Assembly (NCBI GenBank): GCA_937901965.1
Contig: CALGSW010000016.1
Location: 1 to 64,000, forward strand
From: an uncultured Bacteroidota bacterium
GTDB lineage: Bacteria > Bacteroidota > Bacteroidia > Bacteroidales > UBA932
Length of the DNA stretch: 64,000 bases
Reading direction: 5' to 3'
Part shown: positions 1 to 7,677 of the stretch, in pieces
Position numbering within the stretch: the stretch's first letter is position 1
Layout of the letters: every line of letters begins with the position of its first letter
The notes under the pieces: generated by a model
Database searches by the model: none
The model's input: the letters and a program-made list of their open reading frames with translations, nothing else
What the model was told of the DNA's origin: nothing
Translations under genes and position numbers: made by a program

Positions 1-132
1 ATTTATCGTACTACTTTAAATTGTACTTGTCTTCCAATATTTCAATGAACTTCCCGATAAAAAACGGGACTGTGTCGTCCCTGTTTCCCGTTTGGGGAGT
101 GCAAAGGTAGACAAGATTTCTGAAGAAACAAA
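1..132 (-). promoter_or_regulatory. Probable rRNA-operon promoter and 5' leader (operon lies left of the window)
   Basis: On the minus strand there is a full Bacteroidetes-type promoter. A TTTG -33 box (129-132) and a TACCTTTG -7 box (102-109) are separated by 19 nt. The transcript would run leftward. The first stretch can form a GGGAC/GTCCC stem (66-81) followed by six U (59-64). An alternative CCCG/CGGG stem (53-68) uses the same bases. Then come a boxA-like stretch, TTCATTGAAAT, and a segment containing AAGTAGTAC, which resembles the leaders I know upstream of Bacteroidales 16S rRNA. The 16S gene itself would begin beyond base 1 and is not visible, so the rRNA assignment is inference from the leader; the promoter match is direct. 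Confidence 0.6.
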
Positions 133-186
133 TTTTCTTGAAAAATTTTCAAAAAAAGAGAGCAAAAAGAATGAGCACAATCTCCA

Positions 187-582
187 TCATGCTGAGTATC
201 TGCAGTATTTGATATAATACAGAGTAATCAAACTTCTTATTCTCTCCTGTCCGTTGATTCTGGCTGTAGTTGCCGCACAAGCAAGTATCTCAGGATTAAT
301 GATATAATGTTTGTGTTGTAAAATATACCTTACAATATTTGTATGTCCGTTGTGACTTGCAACAACAAGTGGAGAGAGTCCGCGCTTTTCAATTTCGTTA
401 AAAATTGGCTTGCCCTCTGCGAGACTTGATAGTACGGCAATATTACCGTTTTTACACGCCTCCATTATGTCTGTTATAGTTTTTTCACTATCAGAGACGT
501 GTGTGATATTGCGATAAGATCTGATTTTTGCTTTCATGGCTTTTGCTGTTATAAAAGCAAAGAAAAGCCATTGCTTTGTCAA
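187..582 (-). CDS. Small ankyrin-repeat protein
   Basis: A 131-residue protein. Residues about 65-95 contain an ankyrin repeat pair with the typical GLSPLVVASHNGHTNIVRYI pattern; the flanking segments look like degenerate repeats. Ankyrin repeats bind proteins, and nothing here identifies the partner. The N terminus has a short hydrophobic run (WLFFAFITA) that could be a weak export signal. Alternatively, translation could start at Met16 (first base 537), giving a cytoplasmic 116-residue protein. It lies 12 bp after the MG2-like gene on the same strand and is probably the last gene of that operon. Function unknown. Confidence 0.7.
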   Translation of the reverse strand: MTKQWLFFAFITAKAMKAKIRSYRNITHVSDSEKTITDIMEACKNGNIAVLSSLAEGKPIFNEIEKRGLSPLVVASHNGHTNIVRYILQHKHYIINPEILACAATTARINGQERIRSLITLYYIKYCRYSA

Positions 583-594
583 TTTTTGACAAAT

Positions 595-2298
595 TTATTT
601 TACCTCAAAATATTTTTCGGCAAATAAAGGTTCTCCCGTATCTGTAGTGCCTTGTACTACAATTTTGTAAGTACCTGCAATAAGAGAGGTTCTGAAAAGT
701 TGTTTTTTTACCGAAGAAGCCGGAATATTAATTATCGGTTCCCATAAAATTGTACTCCTGAAGTCGGGATATTTAATGTTCTCAAATTCTTTCCCATTCA
801 TTACTGAATATGGCTTTGCTCCCTCAAAATCAATTATTCTGACACTTTTATCAAACTTCAACCCTGAATAATCAGACGTATAGGTATTAAAAGAGGCAAT
901 TCCGGTATAACTAAGATTACCTATGAAATACTTATCTCCAAATATTTCCAGACTTTTAATTTTCAGAGGATCCAGGTCCAGTATTTTTTTATGATCAAAA
1001 ACCGGTATTCCATCAACCAGAGCCAGAGTATGCTCTCTTGCATATTCATTAGAATTCAGATCATTTTCCCATCTGACAAGCAGTTGAGCACCATTGTTGG
1101 TTTTTCGTGTTTTTAGTTCATAGACATATTCAATTATCACCTCTTCCATTACCGGAAAGCGAGTATAATCATCCAGCATATATCTTTTCTTCTTATCACT
1201 GAACAGAGGGTTGTGAAGAGGTTCAGAGGAAGTGAAAAGAGAATCGGCAGCATATCTTCTGCTCAATTGCATTCCTATACTTCTCTCTTGAAGTGATTTT
1301 TCGTAGACAGGTAATAATATTAATTTTTCAGCGGGTGTAACCTTGGGATGCAGAAACGGATCCATCAGCTCAACTGTGTATTTCTGAGTTGTGTCTTTTG
1401 CCACAACCTCAAGAACGCACTCTCTTTGACCATAGACATTGTCTGTAAAAAACTCAACCTCACCGTTTGCACCGGATTTAGAAGAATAAAGCTCACCATT
1501 CCTTCCTGGAAATGAGATAAAAACACTGTGGCCGGAGATATCATTTTTTTGAGATGGATTAACCGGAATAATTTTGCCTTTAATGATTTCTCCTTCATAT
1601 TCAGGAATGAATTTTAAAGAAAGATTATCTCCGTTATTACTAAATGCTGTTGAAATAAACTCTTTAAAATCCCTGTTGTTGTATTCCGGAAGAGGCGAAC
1701 TCTTGAAAATTGATACAGAAACCGATACAGGATTTAATTTAGTATTTGAAATACTAAACTCACAATTACTCTCAGTTGAAAACACATCTGAAGATGAGAA
1801 TGAGATAACCAGATTACTCTCTCTTTTCTGATCAGAAGTACCAATTTCCTGTACATACGAGCTGTCATTAATACCAACCGCTACATTTGGCAACCTTTCT
1901 GAAGATATGGTATTAAATATTGAAATAGTTTTTTCAAAGTATGGCAAAGGGTCTTCATTCTGCATGAAATGTGTATAAGCTACGAGCTTGTAGTTACCGG
2001 TTGCAAGGCTAAACGGAAGATCTGCCCATGCAGATCCTCGTCCTTTATTAATTGCCATCTTTATGGTAACGACAGGCTTGTCAACTGCAAAAATTTCAAT
2101 ATATGCCAGTGAGCTGATATCTGAAAGTGTTATCTCACCCCCCTCCTTTTTAAAGCAGAACCCTGACATCCAGATCTTTTCTCCGGCCACATAGGAATCT
2201 TTATCTGTGCTGATATAAACTCTTTCAATGGGGATTTGTGCAACCAGTGGTAATGTGTAAAAAGCACAAATGAGTATACAATATATTATCTTCTTCAT
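595..2298 (-). CDS. MG2-like (alpha-2-macroglobulin-type) secreted protein of unknown function
   Basis: 567 residues when started at the Met giving the signal peptide MKKIIYCILICAFYTLPLVAQ; an upstream start at 2319 would overlap the preceding gene. Right after the signal comes IERVYISTDKDSYVAGEKIW, the hallmark of MG2 beta-sandwich domains of bacterial alpha-2-macroglobulins. The rest looks beta-rich, and a thioester motif is absent, so this is not a full macroglobulin. It ends with another Ig-like strand pattern. Proteins of this kind are common in Bacteroidetes beside TonB receptors and are thought to sit in the periplasm or on the surface. It starts 7 bp after the DUF4249 gene, which suggests a shared envelope task. 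No enzymatic motif was recognised. Confidence 0.7.
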   Translation of the reverse strand: MKKIIYCILICAFYTLPLVAQIPIERVYISTDKDSYVAGEKIWMSGFCFKKEGGEITLSDISSLAYIEIFAVDKPVVTIKMAINKGRGSAWADLPFSLATGNYKLVAYTHFMQNEDPLPYFEKTISIFNTISSERLPNVAVGINDSSYVQEIGTSDQKRESNLVISFSSSDVFSTESNCEFSISNTKLNPVSVSVSIFKSSPLPEYNNRDFKEFISTAFSNNGDNLSLKFIPEYEGEIIKGKIIPVNPSQKNDISGHSVFISFPGRNGELYSSKSGANGEVEFFTDNVYGQRECVLEVVAKDTTQKYTVELMDPFLHPKVTPAEKLILLPVYEKSLQERSIGMQLSRRYAADSLFTSSEPLHNPLFSDKKKRYMLDDYTRFPVMEEVIIEYVYELKTRKTNNGAQLLVRWENDLNSNEYAREHTLALVDGIPVFDHKKILDLDPLKIKSLEIFGDKYFIGNLSYTGIASFNTYTSDYSGLKFDKSVRIIDFEGAKPYSVMNGKEFENIKYPDFRSTILWEPIINIPASSVKKQLFRTSLIAGTYKIVVQGTTDTGEPLFAEKYFEVK

Positions 2299-2305
2299 AT
2301 TAGTT

Positions 2306-3472
2306 CTATTTATGATCATTTGGCCAGAATGACGGTTTTTTCTTTGTGCCTCTTAAACGGCAGTCTACACATGCATCTTTTGACCAAATACTTTTCCTTT
2401 CCATTTCGTCATAAGAAATTACAAGATATCCGTTTTGATAAAGGCTGAGCCATGAAATAGGAGGTGCGACCTCTTCCGGTATAACTATTTCACATTGATG
2501 GTAATTCTTATAGGTATCCATCTCTGCATCGTATGCAAAAAATCTCTTTGATTTACTCAAAGCAGCACTGATATAACCGATAACCACTTCATCAGGGTTG
2601 CTTATACATTTTATATTCCCCATTATTTCACTCGGCTGAGGCGAGAAGATCCCTCCCACATTATCCGAGTTTTTCTTAATATTATCCCAATACAGATAAG
2701 CCTCCCTGGTTATCGCCGTCTGGGTTACCTCAATAGAGTATAGTACAGAAATACGGTCATCTGTTCTTCCCATAGAGACCAGAGGCATTTGGTGAACCTT
2801 ATCCTGAGTGAGGTGAGTTGTGGAAGCTATCAGTATTGATTTTGATCTGGCACTGTTCCAACAGAAGAATGTGTTTTTTTCGTATGGCAACTCATCTATT
2901 CTGTTCGTAAGAGAATTATAAACATAATATGCGTAATTGTGTGCGTAAAACTCCCAATCCTCGGTATAACTCCACTTGTAATATCTTGTTTTATTTGAAG
3001 GATCTTCTGTGCTAACATGAAACGTTATACTTTCCTTGACTGTATCTCTTTCAAACCCTATCTCAGATATTGGCGGACAATCCAAAACCGGTACAAGGTC
3101 AGATTCATAATACTTTCCGTCCGGAAGAGAGACACATAATTTGTATTTGAGTAGTTTATCAAGGCCCAGAAAATTTGTTCTGTAAATAACATCTGTAGTT
3201 GTTGTAAACTGTTGAGCATGATATCTTATACCCCTTTCACTCTCAATCCACACAGCTGCTCCTTTTACATAGAGCGGTTTTGTATTTTTATCTGAAAGTT
3301 TCTGAGTTCTGCTCAGTATAACCTCAGTATAACCGTTTGCATTTATATCTCCCTCGATTACGAGCATGTTTTCTGCACCTTCGTACCCCACGGGTTCAAA
3401 TGGTGTAACGCAGCCTGAGAGTGAAAAACAAAGAGCAGCAAATATTATTGGATATTTAAATAATTTCATCAT
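2306..3472 (-). CDS. DUF4249-domain outer-membrane lipoprotein
   Basis: 388 residues with a lipoprotein signal (hydrophobic stretch, then LSGC around residue 20). The body matches the DUF4249 family: FEPVGYEGAENMLVIEGDI near the N terminus, then a carbohydrate-binding-like beta fold with VWIESERG and LPDGKYYESD. DUF4249 genes almost always follow a carboxypeptidase-regulatory/STN TonB receptor in Bacteroidetes, as here (3 bp after the receptor gene). By analogy with SusD and FecA partners it probably sits over the receptor as an accessory lipoprotein, but no ligand is known. The C terminus is Lys/Arg rich and contains two Cys (ACVDC). Confidence 0.85.
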   Translation of the reverse strand: MMKLFKYPIIFAALCFSLSGCVTPFEPVGYEGAENMLVIEGDINANGYTEVILSRTQKLSDKNTKPLYVKGAAVWIESERGIRYHAQQFTTTTDVIYRTNFLGLDKLLKYKLCVSLPDGKYYESDLVPVLDCPPISEIGFERDTVKESITFHVSTEDPSNKTRYYKWSYTEDWEFYAHNYAYYVYNSLTNRIDELPYEKNTFFCWNSARSKSILIASTTHLTQDKVHQMPLVSMGRTDDRISVLYSIEVTQTAITREAYLYWDNIKKNSDNVGGIFSPQPSEIMGNIKCISNPDEVVIGYISAALSKSKRFFAYDAEMDTYKNYHQCEIVIPEEVAPPISWLSLYQNGYLVISYDEMERKSIWSKDACVDCRLRGTKKKPSFWPNDHK

Positions 3473-3475
3473 CTC

Positions 3476-6223
3476 TCAGAATTTTATGTTGTAAGTAATA
3501 TAAGGAATTGGAGCACCAAATATTGAGAGTTTATACCCTTGTATTCTGCTGCCGCTGTGTGTGTCATAATATATTGAATAGGCATTCTTCCTTCCGGTAA
3601 TATTATAGACACCAATTGTAATTGTACTGTGCGTAAGCAAAGTTAAATTGTGACTCGGCTCAATGTTAATTGAGAAGTCCATCCTGAAGTAGTCAGGAAT
3701 TCTGTATGCATTTCTCTCTGAGTAGAAGAGTCTGTATCCATTTCCGTAATAGTATTTGCTTAGCGGAATGGTAACCGGTCTGCCGCTTGAGTAATCAACA
3801 TTGAGAGATACGCTGAATCTCTGTGTGAACTTATAGTTTGCGACCAGTTTAACTTCATGTGGTTTATCATATGAGGCCGAATACCAGTTTCCTCTGTTAA
3901 TTAGCGGCTCCCCGTTGCTTCCCTCCTGCTTTAGCATAGTACGCGAATATGTGTATGCCATCCAGCCGTTAAGTTTGCCAAGCGGCTTTTTAATCATAAT
4001 CTCAGCACCGTATGCCCTGCCATTTGTCTCAACAACATCTCTTTCAATATACTCATTCATGGTAATTACCGCCCCGCTCTTATAGTCAAGGTAGTGATCC
4101 ATCTCTTTGTAATAACCCTCTGCAGAAAGTTCAGCTCTTCCTCCAAAAATATTCGCATATAAACCTGCAGCAGCCTGCCATCCGCTTTGAGGCTGAATAT
4201 TTGCATCACTAAGTTTCCATATATCTGTAGGTGAAATAGCTGTTGTATTTGAGAGCATATGAATATTCTGCCTCATGCTGTTGTAACCTGCCTTTATTGA
4301 GATATCATTATTAAATGCATATCTGGCTGATATCCTGAATTCGGGGCCATGGTAAGGTTTTACCAGTTTGCCACCTGGAACATGTACACTGTCAATTATA
4401 GTTCCTTCACCTTTTGGCTCCCCTTCAAAATATTTGAAATATGTCCTCTCTCCAAGTGCAGAGTAGAGAGAGTATCTTAATCCAAGCTCCAATGAGAGTT
4501 TGTCTGTAATATGCCAGTTATCTCCTACATATAGTGCCGACTCCACTCCTCTCTCCGTCTGAAGTTTTTTAGGTATAATAAGTGACTCCTCTCCAAATGG
4601 AGTGAGTGTTCCCGGACTTAGGTGGTAGAATACCGTGTTGAGACCGTAATTGAGCGTATGTTTTTCATTGATAAGCCAGTTAAAATTTGCCCTCACAAAA
4701 CCCTGCTTAATATAGAAGTTCATTTTGTAAGCGTTGACCGGATTACCTAAATCATCTGTCTTATAATTGTAGTGATCATACCCTGCGGAGATAACCAGAT
4801 TATGGCTTTCGCTCATAATACTCCTCCATTTAAGGGAGGCATTCATATTTCTGTACGAGAAGCTTGTGTCCCTGCTGAATCTGAATCCATCCCTTGAGTA
4901 ATATCCGTTGAGGTACAAAGTGTTTCTATTGTCAATTTTGTAACTCAGCCCGGCCGTTACATCCTGAAATGTTGCAGAGCCGTTTTTGTACTCGGCATTT
5001 TCAGGGAGAAGGCCCAGTATCCAGTCTGAATAAGTAGTTCTTGCACCTATTATGAAGTTGAGTTTATCTTTAATGATGGGGCCCTCTAGATGGAATTTCC
5101 CTGTTAGAAGGCCTACCCCTGCTGAACCTGTTATCTTTTTGCTGTTTCCCTCCCTGCTGTTAATCTCAAGAACAGATGAGATTCTGCCGCCAAATCTCGC
5201 TGGGATTGTACTCTTATATAGTTCAATATCATTAACAATATCTGCATTGAAGGCAGAAAAGAGTCCAAAAAGGTGTGTAGGGTTGAAAATTGTTCCGTCA
5301 TTAAATAGAATAAGGTTTTGATCTGTAGCTCCCCCCCTTACATTAAATCCGCCTGATGCCTCTCCTACCGATTTTACCCCCGGAAGAGTTAAGACGATTT
5401 TAAGTACATCGGCCTCGCCAAAAGCGGCAGGTACATGTTTTATTCTGTCAATTCTGACCTTCTCAAGACCAATTTGAGTACTTCGCAGGTTCTGTGTGTT
5501 TTCTGCTGAGAGCACCACACCTTTGAGAGAGTAAACTTTCTCCTTAAGTAACACATCCAGACCTCCGTCTCCAAGAAGTTCCACCATCAAATCTGTGTCT
5601 TCATACCCGTATCCCTTTAGTTTTAAAGTAAGTGAGCCGGGCTGGAGAGAGAGGCGAAAGAAACCGTATGCATCTGTTACTGTGTATGGGCCGCTATTTC
5701 CGGCAGAAACTGAAATACCGGCAAGTGGCTCTCCGCTCTCAACATCCTTTATGTATCCGCTTATAACTGCCCTGCCTGCCCTAGCCATTACCCCGGGTTC
5801 CCCAATTTTATATATCTTATTCTGGGATGTGGCTATACTTTCACCCCCGGTTAGCATAGAGGATGAAGGACCTGATGATGATGAAGATTGTTCAGAGAAG
5901 TAATCGGCCGGTAAGTTTTTGATTATTCCGCTCTCTTTGAATATGAAGATTCTCCCTTTGATATTGTCTGTAACGTATCCCTGAGAAGCCAGCTGCGAAG
6001 TTAAAGCGTTAAAAAATTCTTGTTTACTTGCATTAATAGTGACTTTAACCGAGTCAGAATTTGCAGTGGCCGGAAAGTAGACTTTAATTCCCAGTTCTCT
6101 TTGGGCAACTGAAATAACTGTATCCGGGTTTGCCTTATTGAGGTTGATTCTAATCTCCTGAGCTGAGATTACTGCAGAAAAAAGGGAGAATAGAACCGTA
6201 ACTGATATTATTTTATTTTTCAT
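3476..6223 (-). CDS. TonB-dependent outer-membrane receptor with STN and carboxypeptidase-like domains
   Basis: 915 residues from MKNKIISV, 1 bp after the upstream gene. An upstream Met at 6250 would overlap that gene and spoil the signal peptide. Order: signal peptide (cleaved after SAQ), STN (secretin/TonB short N-terminal) domain at about 25-100, a low-complexity Ser/Gly linker, a CarboxypepD_reg-like beta domain at about 150-230, the plug (about 250-380, with GGFNVRGG and the QNLILFND segment), then a 22-strand-type barrel ending in an aromatic residue (YNIKF). It imports an unknown substrate using TonB energy. STN domains usually signal to an anti-sigma factor, but no sigma/anti-sigma pair is encoded in the window. 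Confidence 0.93.
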   Translation of the reverse strand: MKNKIISVTVLFSLFSAVISAQEIRINLNKANPDTVISVAQRELGIKVYFPATANSDSVKVTINASKQEFFNALTSQLASQGYVTDNIKGRIFIFKESGIIKNLPADYFSEQSSSSSGPSSSMLTGGESIATSQNKIYKIGEPGVMARAGRAVISGYIKDVESGEPLAGISVSAGNSGPYTVTDAYGFFRLSLQPGSLTLKLKGYGYEDTDLMVELLGDGGLDVLLKEKVYSLKGVVLSAENTQNLRSTQIGLEKVRIDRIKHVPAAFGEADVLKIVLTLPGVKSVGEASGGFNVRGGATDQNLILFNDGTIFNPTHLFGLFSAFNADIVNDIELYKSTIPARFGGRISSVLEINSREGNSKKITGSAGVGLLTGKFHLEGPIIKDKLNFIIGARTTYSDWILGLLPENAEYKNGSATFQDVTAGLSYKIDNRNTLYLNGYYSRDGFRFSRDTSFSYRNMNASLKWRSIMSESHNLVISAGYDHYNYKTDDLGNPVNAYKMNFYIKQGFVRANFNWLINEKHTLNYGLNTVFYHLSPGTLTPFGEESLIIPKKLQTERGVESALYVGDNWHITDKLSLELGLRYSLYSALGERTYFKYFEGEPKGEGTIIDSVHVPGGKLVKPYHGPEFRISARYAFNNDISIKAGYNSMRQNIHMLSNTTAISPTDIWKLSDANIQPQSGWQAAAGLYANIFGGRAELSAEGYYKEMDHYLDYKSGAVITMNEYIERDVVETNGRAYGAEIMIKKPLGKLNGWMAYTYSRTMLKQEGSNGEPLINRGNWYSASYDKPHEVKLVANYKFTQRFSVSLNVDYSSGRPVTIPLSKYYYGNGYRLFYSERNAYRIPDYFRMDFSINIEPSHNLTLLTHSTITIGVYNITGRKNAYSIYYDTHSGSRIQGYKLSIFGAPIPYITYNIKF

Positions 6224-6224
6224 C

Positions 6225-6929
6225 TTACAGATTGCTTGTTTTGTCTGCAAACTTCACAACCTGTACAATTGAATTCTCTCTGTCTGTTATGAAATTAAGC
6301 CTGGATTCTCTTATAAATCTTGATATTGCCCTCCTCTCTGACTGATATATCTTTAAAATATCTCTTCTGCTCTTTACTGTATACCACTTACCCGCTGAAA
6401 AAAGATGGTATGTCACATCTGTATTAAACATCCTTCTCAATGAGCCCGATGTAGCGTGTTTTGGAATCTCCTCAACGTATCGTTTTTTAACCTTTTTTAT
6501 GAGAGTGTCAGTCTGAGAGTGTAATAACTGATAGTATCCTTTTTCCGGAGATCCTTTAGAGACACCTCTGTAGTAAATAAATAACTTCCCGTCAAAACTA
6601 AATGATTTAACAAAATTTTTGTTAGGAATGACTGTGGAAATTGTCCCGGGAATTTTAATAACCAGTTCATCAAGATGACAATTAAGGTTCATCTCAACAT
6701 CAAAATACCGCTTACTATTATATAAAAGCTCCCCTTTACGGAATTTTTCATCAAATACATATTGTGTACCTTCAAAATTAAAATGGTAAGGGAGTGGCGC
6801 TCTTCCTCTGTAAAGCACGGAGTTTTCTCCAGCTTTTTCCGAAAAAGCTTTGTAATAATCAACCGATTGTGATATTGCGTATACAGGTAACAGTACCAGC
6901 AATAGCGTGGTTGACAGTAATGTTTTCAT
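6225..6929 (-). CDS. Conserved-looking exported protein of unknown function
   Basis: 234 residues with a clear signal peptide (MKTLLSTTLLLVLLPVYAIS). I recognise no family. The mature part is basic and beta-rich in its first half (YRGRAPLPYHFNFEGTQYVF), with a helical Arg-rich C-terminal part (RRDILKIYQSERRAISRFIR). It is the first gene of the minus-strand operon with the TonB receptor, ending 1 bp before the receptor start, so a periplasmic role linked to that receptor is likely by context only. A TATATTTG -7 box lies 48 bp upstream. Confidence 0.7.
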   Translation of the reverse strand: MKTLLSTTLLLVLLPVYAISQSVDYYKAFSEKAGENSVLYRGRAPLPYHFNFEGTQYVFDEKFRKGELLYNSKRYFDVEMNLNCHLDELVIKIPGTISTVIPNKNFVKSFSFDGKLFIYYRGVSKGSPEKGYYQLLHSQTDTLIKKVKKRYVEEIPKHATSGSLRRMFNTDVTYHLFSAGKWYTVKSRRDILKIYQSERRAISRFIRESRLNFITDRENSIVQVVKFADKTSNL

Positions 6930-6976
6930 GGTGAGCTAGTTGAGTGTTAGTTAAGTTTTACCGGGCTTAGGTTTAA

Positions 6977-6984
6977 CAAATATA
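6977..6984 (-). promoter_or_regulatory. Candidate -7 box for the TonB-receptor operon
   Basis: CAAATATA on the plus strand reads TATATTTG on the minus strand, a perfect TAnnTTTG box 48 bp before the 6929 start codon. No good TTTG -33 box is seen at the right distance, so the call rests on the -7 box alone. Confidence 0.4.
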
Positions 6985-7051
6985 TGTAATTCTTGCTCCG
7001 TTTGGTGCAGGAGATAAAAATTTTGTTTAACACTCATGTTACATATATCTG

Positions 7052-7188
7052 CCTCGCTCACTGCATTCGCTGTGGCGGAGACTCCTTCATTCTAGCCTGT
7101 ATGTATTACTCCATCCACAAAAAATCCGCTTCACTTCAGGAGTTTTTCCTCCTCGCTCACTGCGTTCGCTGTGGCGGAGACTCCTTCA
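7052..7188. repeat. Pair of 38-bp direct repeats with a degenerate inverted third copy
   Basis: Positions 7052-7089 and 7151-7188 are identical except for one base (CTGCATTCGC versus CTGCGTTCGC); both read CCTCGCTCACTGC...GGCGGAGACTCCTTCA. A degenerate inverted relative is at about 7255-7283 (CCGCAGCGAACAGTGTGAGG). The units are more GC-rich than the surroundings and contain no convincing gene. They resemble small dispersed palindromic (REP-like) elements. Open frames through here are repeat artefacts. Confidence 0.75.
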
Positions 7189-7230
7189 GTTTTGCGGACT
7201 TCTTTGTGGAAAAGATGGAGTAATACATAC
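7099..7230. repeat. Long imperfect palindrome, MITE-like
   Basis: GTATGTATTACTCCATC (7099-7115) is perfectly complementary to 7214-7230. Moving inward, CCGC (7126-7129) pairs with GCGG (7194-7197) and AGGAGT (7138-7143) pairs with ACTCCT (7180-7185), with small bulges between. The unit is a 132-bp stem-loop whose tip is the second copy of the 38-bp direct repeat. No flanking target-site duplication was recognised. It could be a miniature inverted-repeat element, a folded untranslated RNA or a bidirectional terminator. Confidence 0.65.
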
Positions 7231-7297
7231 TTGTCAACATATATAAGGGGCCTTAGCCGCAGCGAACAGTGTGAGGGAGGAGGTGTTACAGGCGTGA

Positions 7298-7414
7298 GTG
7301 GGACAAGCATCTATGGGGTTGTTTTTGAAGTGGTTGTAAAACGCAAGGTGTTGAATATGTGAATTTTATGTTTTGTGACACGCAGGTTTTCAAATAGATA
7401 GATGCTTGTCCCAC
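7298..7414. repeat. 17-bp perfect inverted repeat
   Basis: GTGGGACAAGCATCTAT (7298-7314) is the exact reverse complement of 7398-7414. The 83-bp interior is AT-rich and shows only weak further pairing. It lies right of the 132-bp palindrome and may be a second small element or the end of a larger decayed one. Confidence 0.7.
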
Positions 7415-7430
7415 CCAACACATAAAAATC

Positions 7431-7449
7431 TGACCTGTAAAACAGGTCA
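7431..7449. repeat. 8-bp palindrome, hairpin or operator
   Basis: TGACCTGT (7431-7438) and ACAGGTCA (7442-7449) form a perfect inverted repeat around AAA. No T-run follows on either strand, so it is not a typical terminator. Its symmetry suits a dimeric DNA-binding protein, and it lies about 200 bp upstream of the AraC-type gene promoter. Confidence 0.5.
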
Positions 7450-7625
7450 TTTACAGGTTCAGCTAAAATCTCAATTTTTTTTGAATTTGCTTATTATTTG
7501 AAGGCCATTTAGCCTATATTGTTGTTTTTCAAATACTTCATTGTGACTTATTTTAAAAAAAACAATAAATAATTAGAAAAAATCTTTTTAAAATCAGACA
7601 ATCAAATCACGTTCAATCAATTATG

Positions 7626-7657
7626 TTTTATCCAATAATTGCCCTTTTTTAAATTTG
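7626..7657 (+). promoter_or_regulatory. Promoter of the AraC-type regulator gene
   Basis: TAAATTTG (7650-7657) is a perfect TAnnTTTG -7 box. TTTT (7626-7629) lies 20 nt upstream as a near-match to the TTTG -33 box. The ATG at 7678 follows 20 bp later. The stretch 7450-7677 is otherwise AT-rich and holds no gene that I can see. Confidence 0.5.
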
Positions 7658-7677
7658 ATTAAACCAAAAACTTAGTT

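Noticed and set aside
6993..7362. Open frames of 76 and 63 codons in the repeat region
   Set aside because: They are built from the 38-bp direct repeats (the same peptide unit LAHC-RCGGDSF occurs twice), lack a promoter or family match, and are explained by repeats without stop codons.
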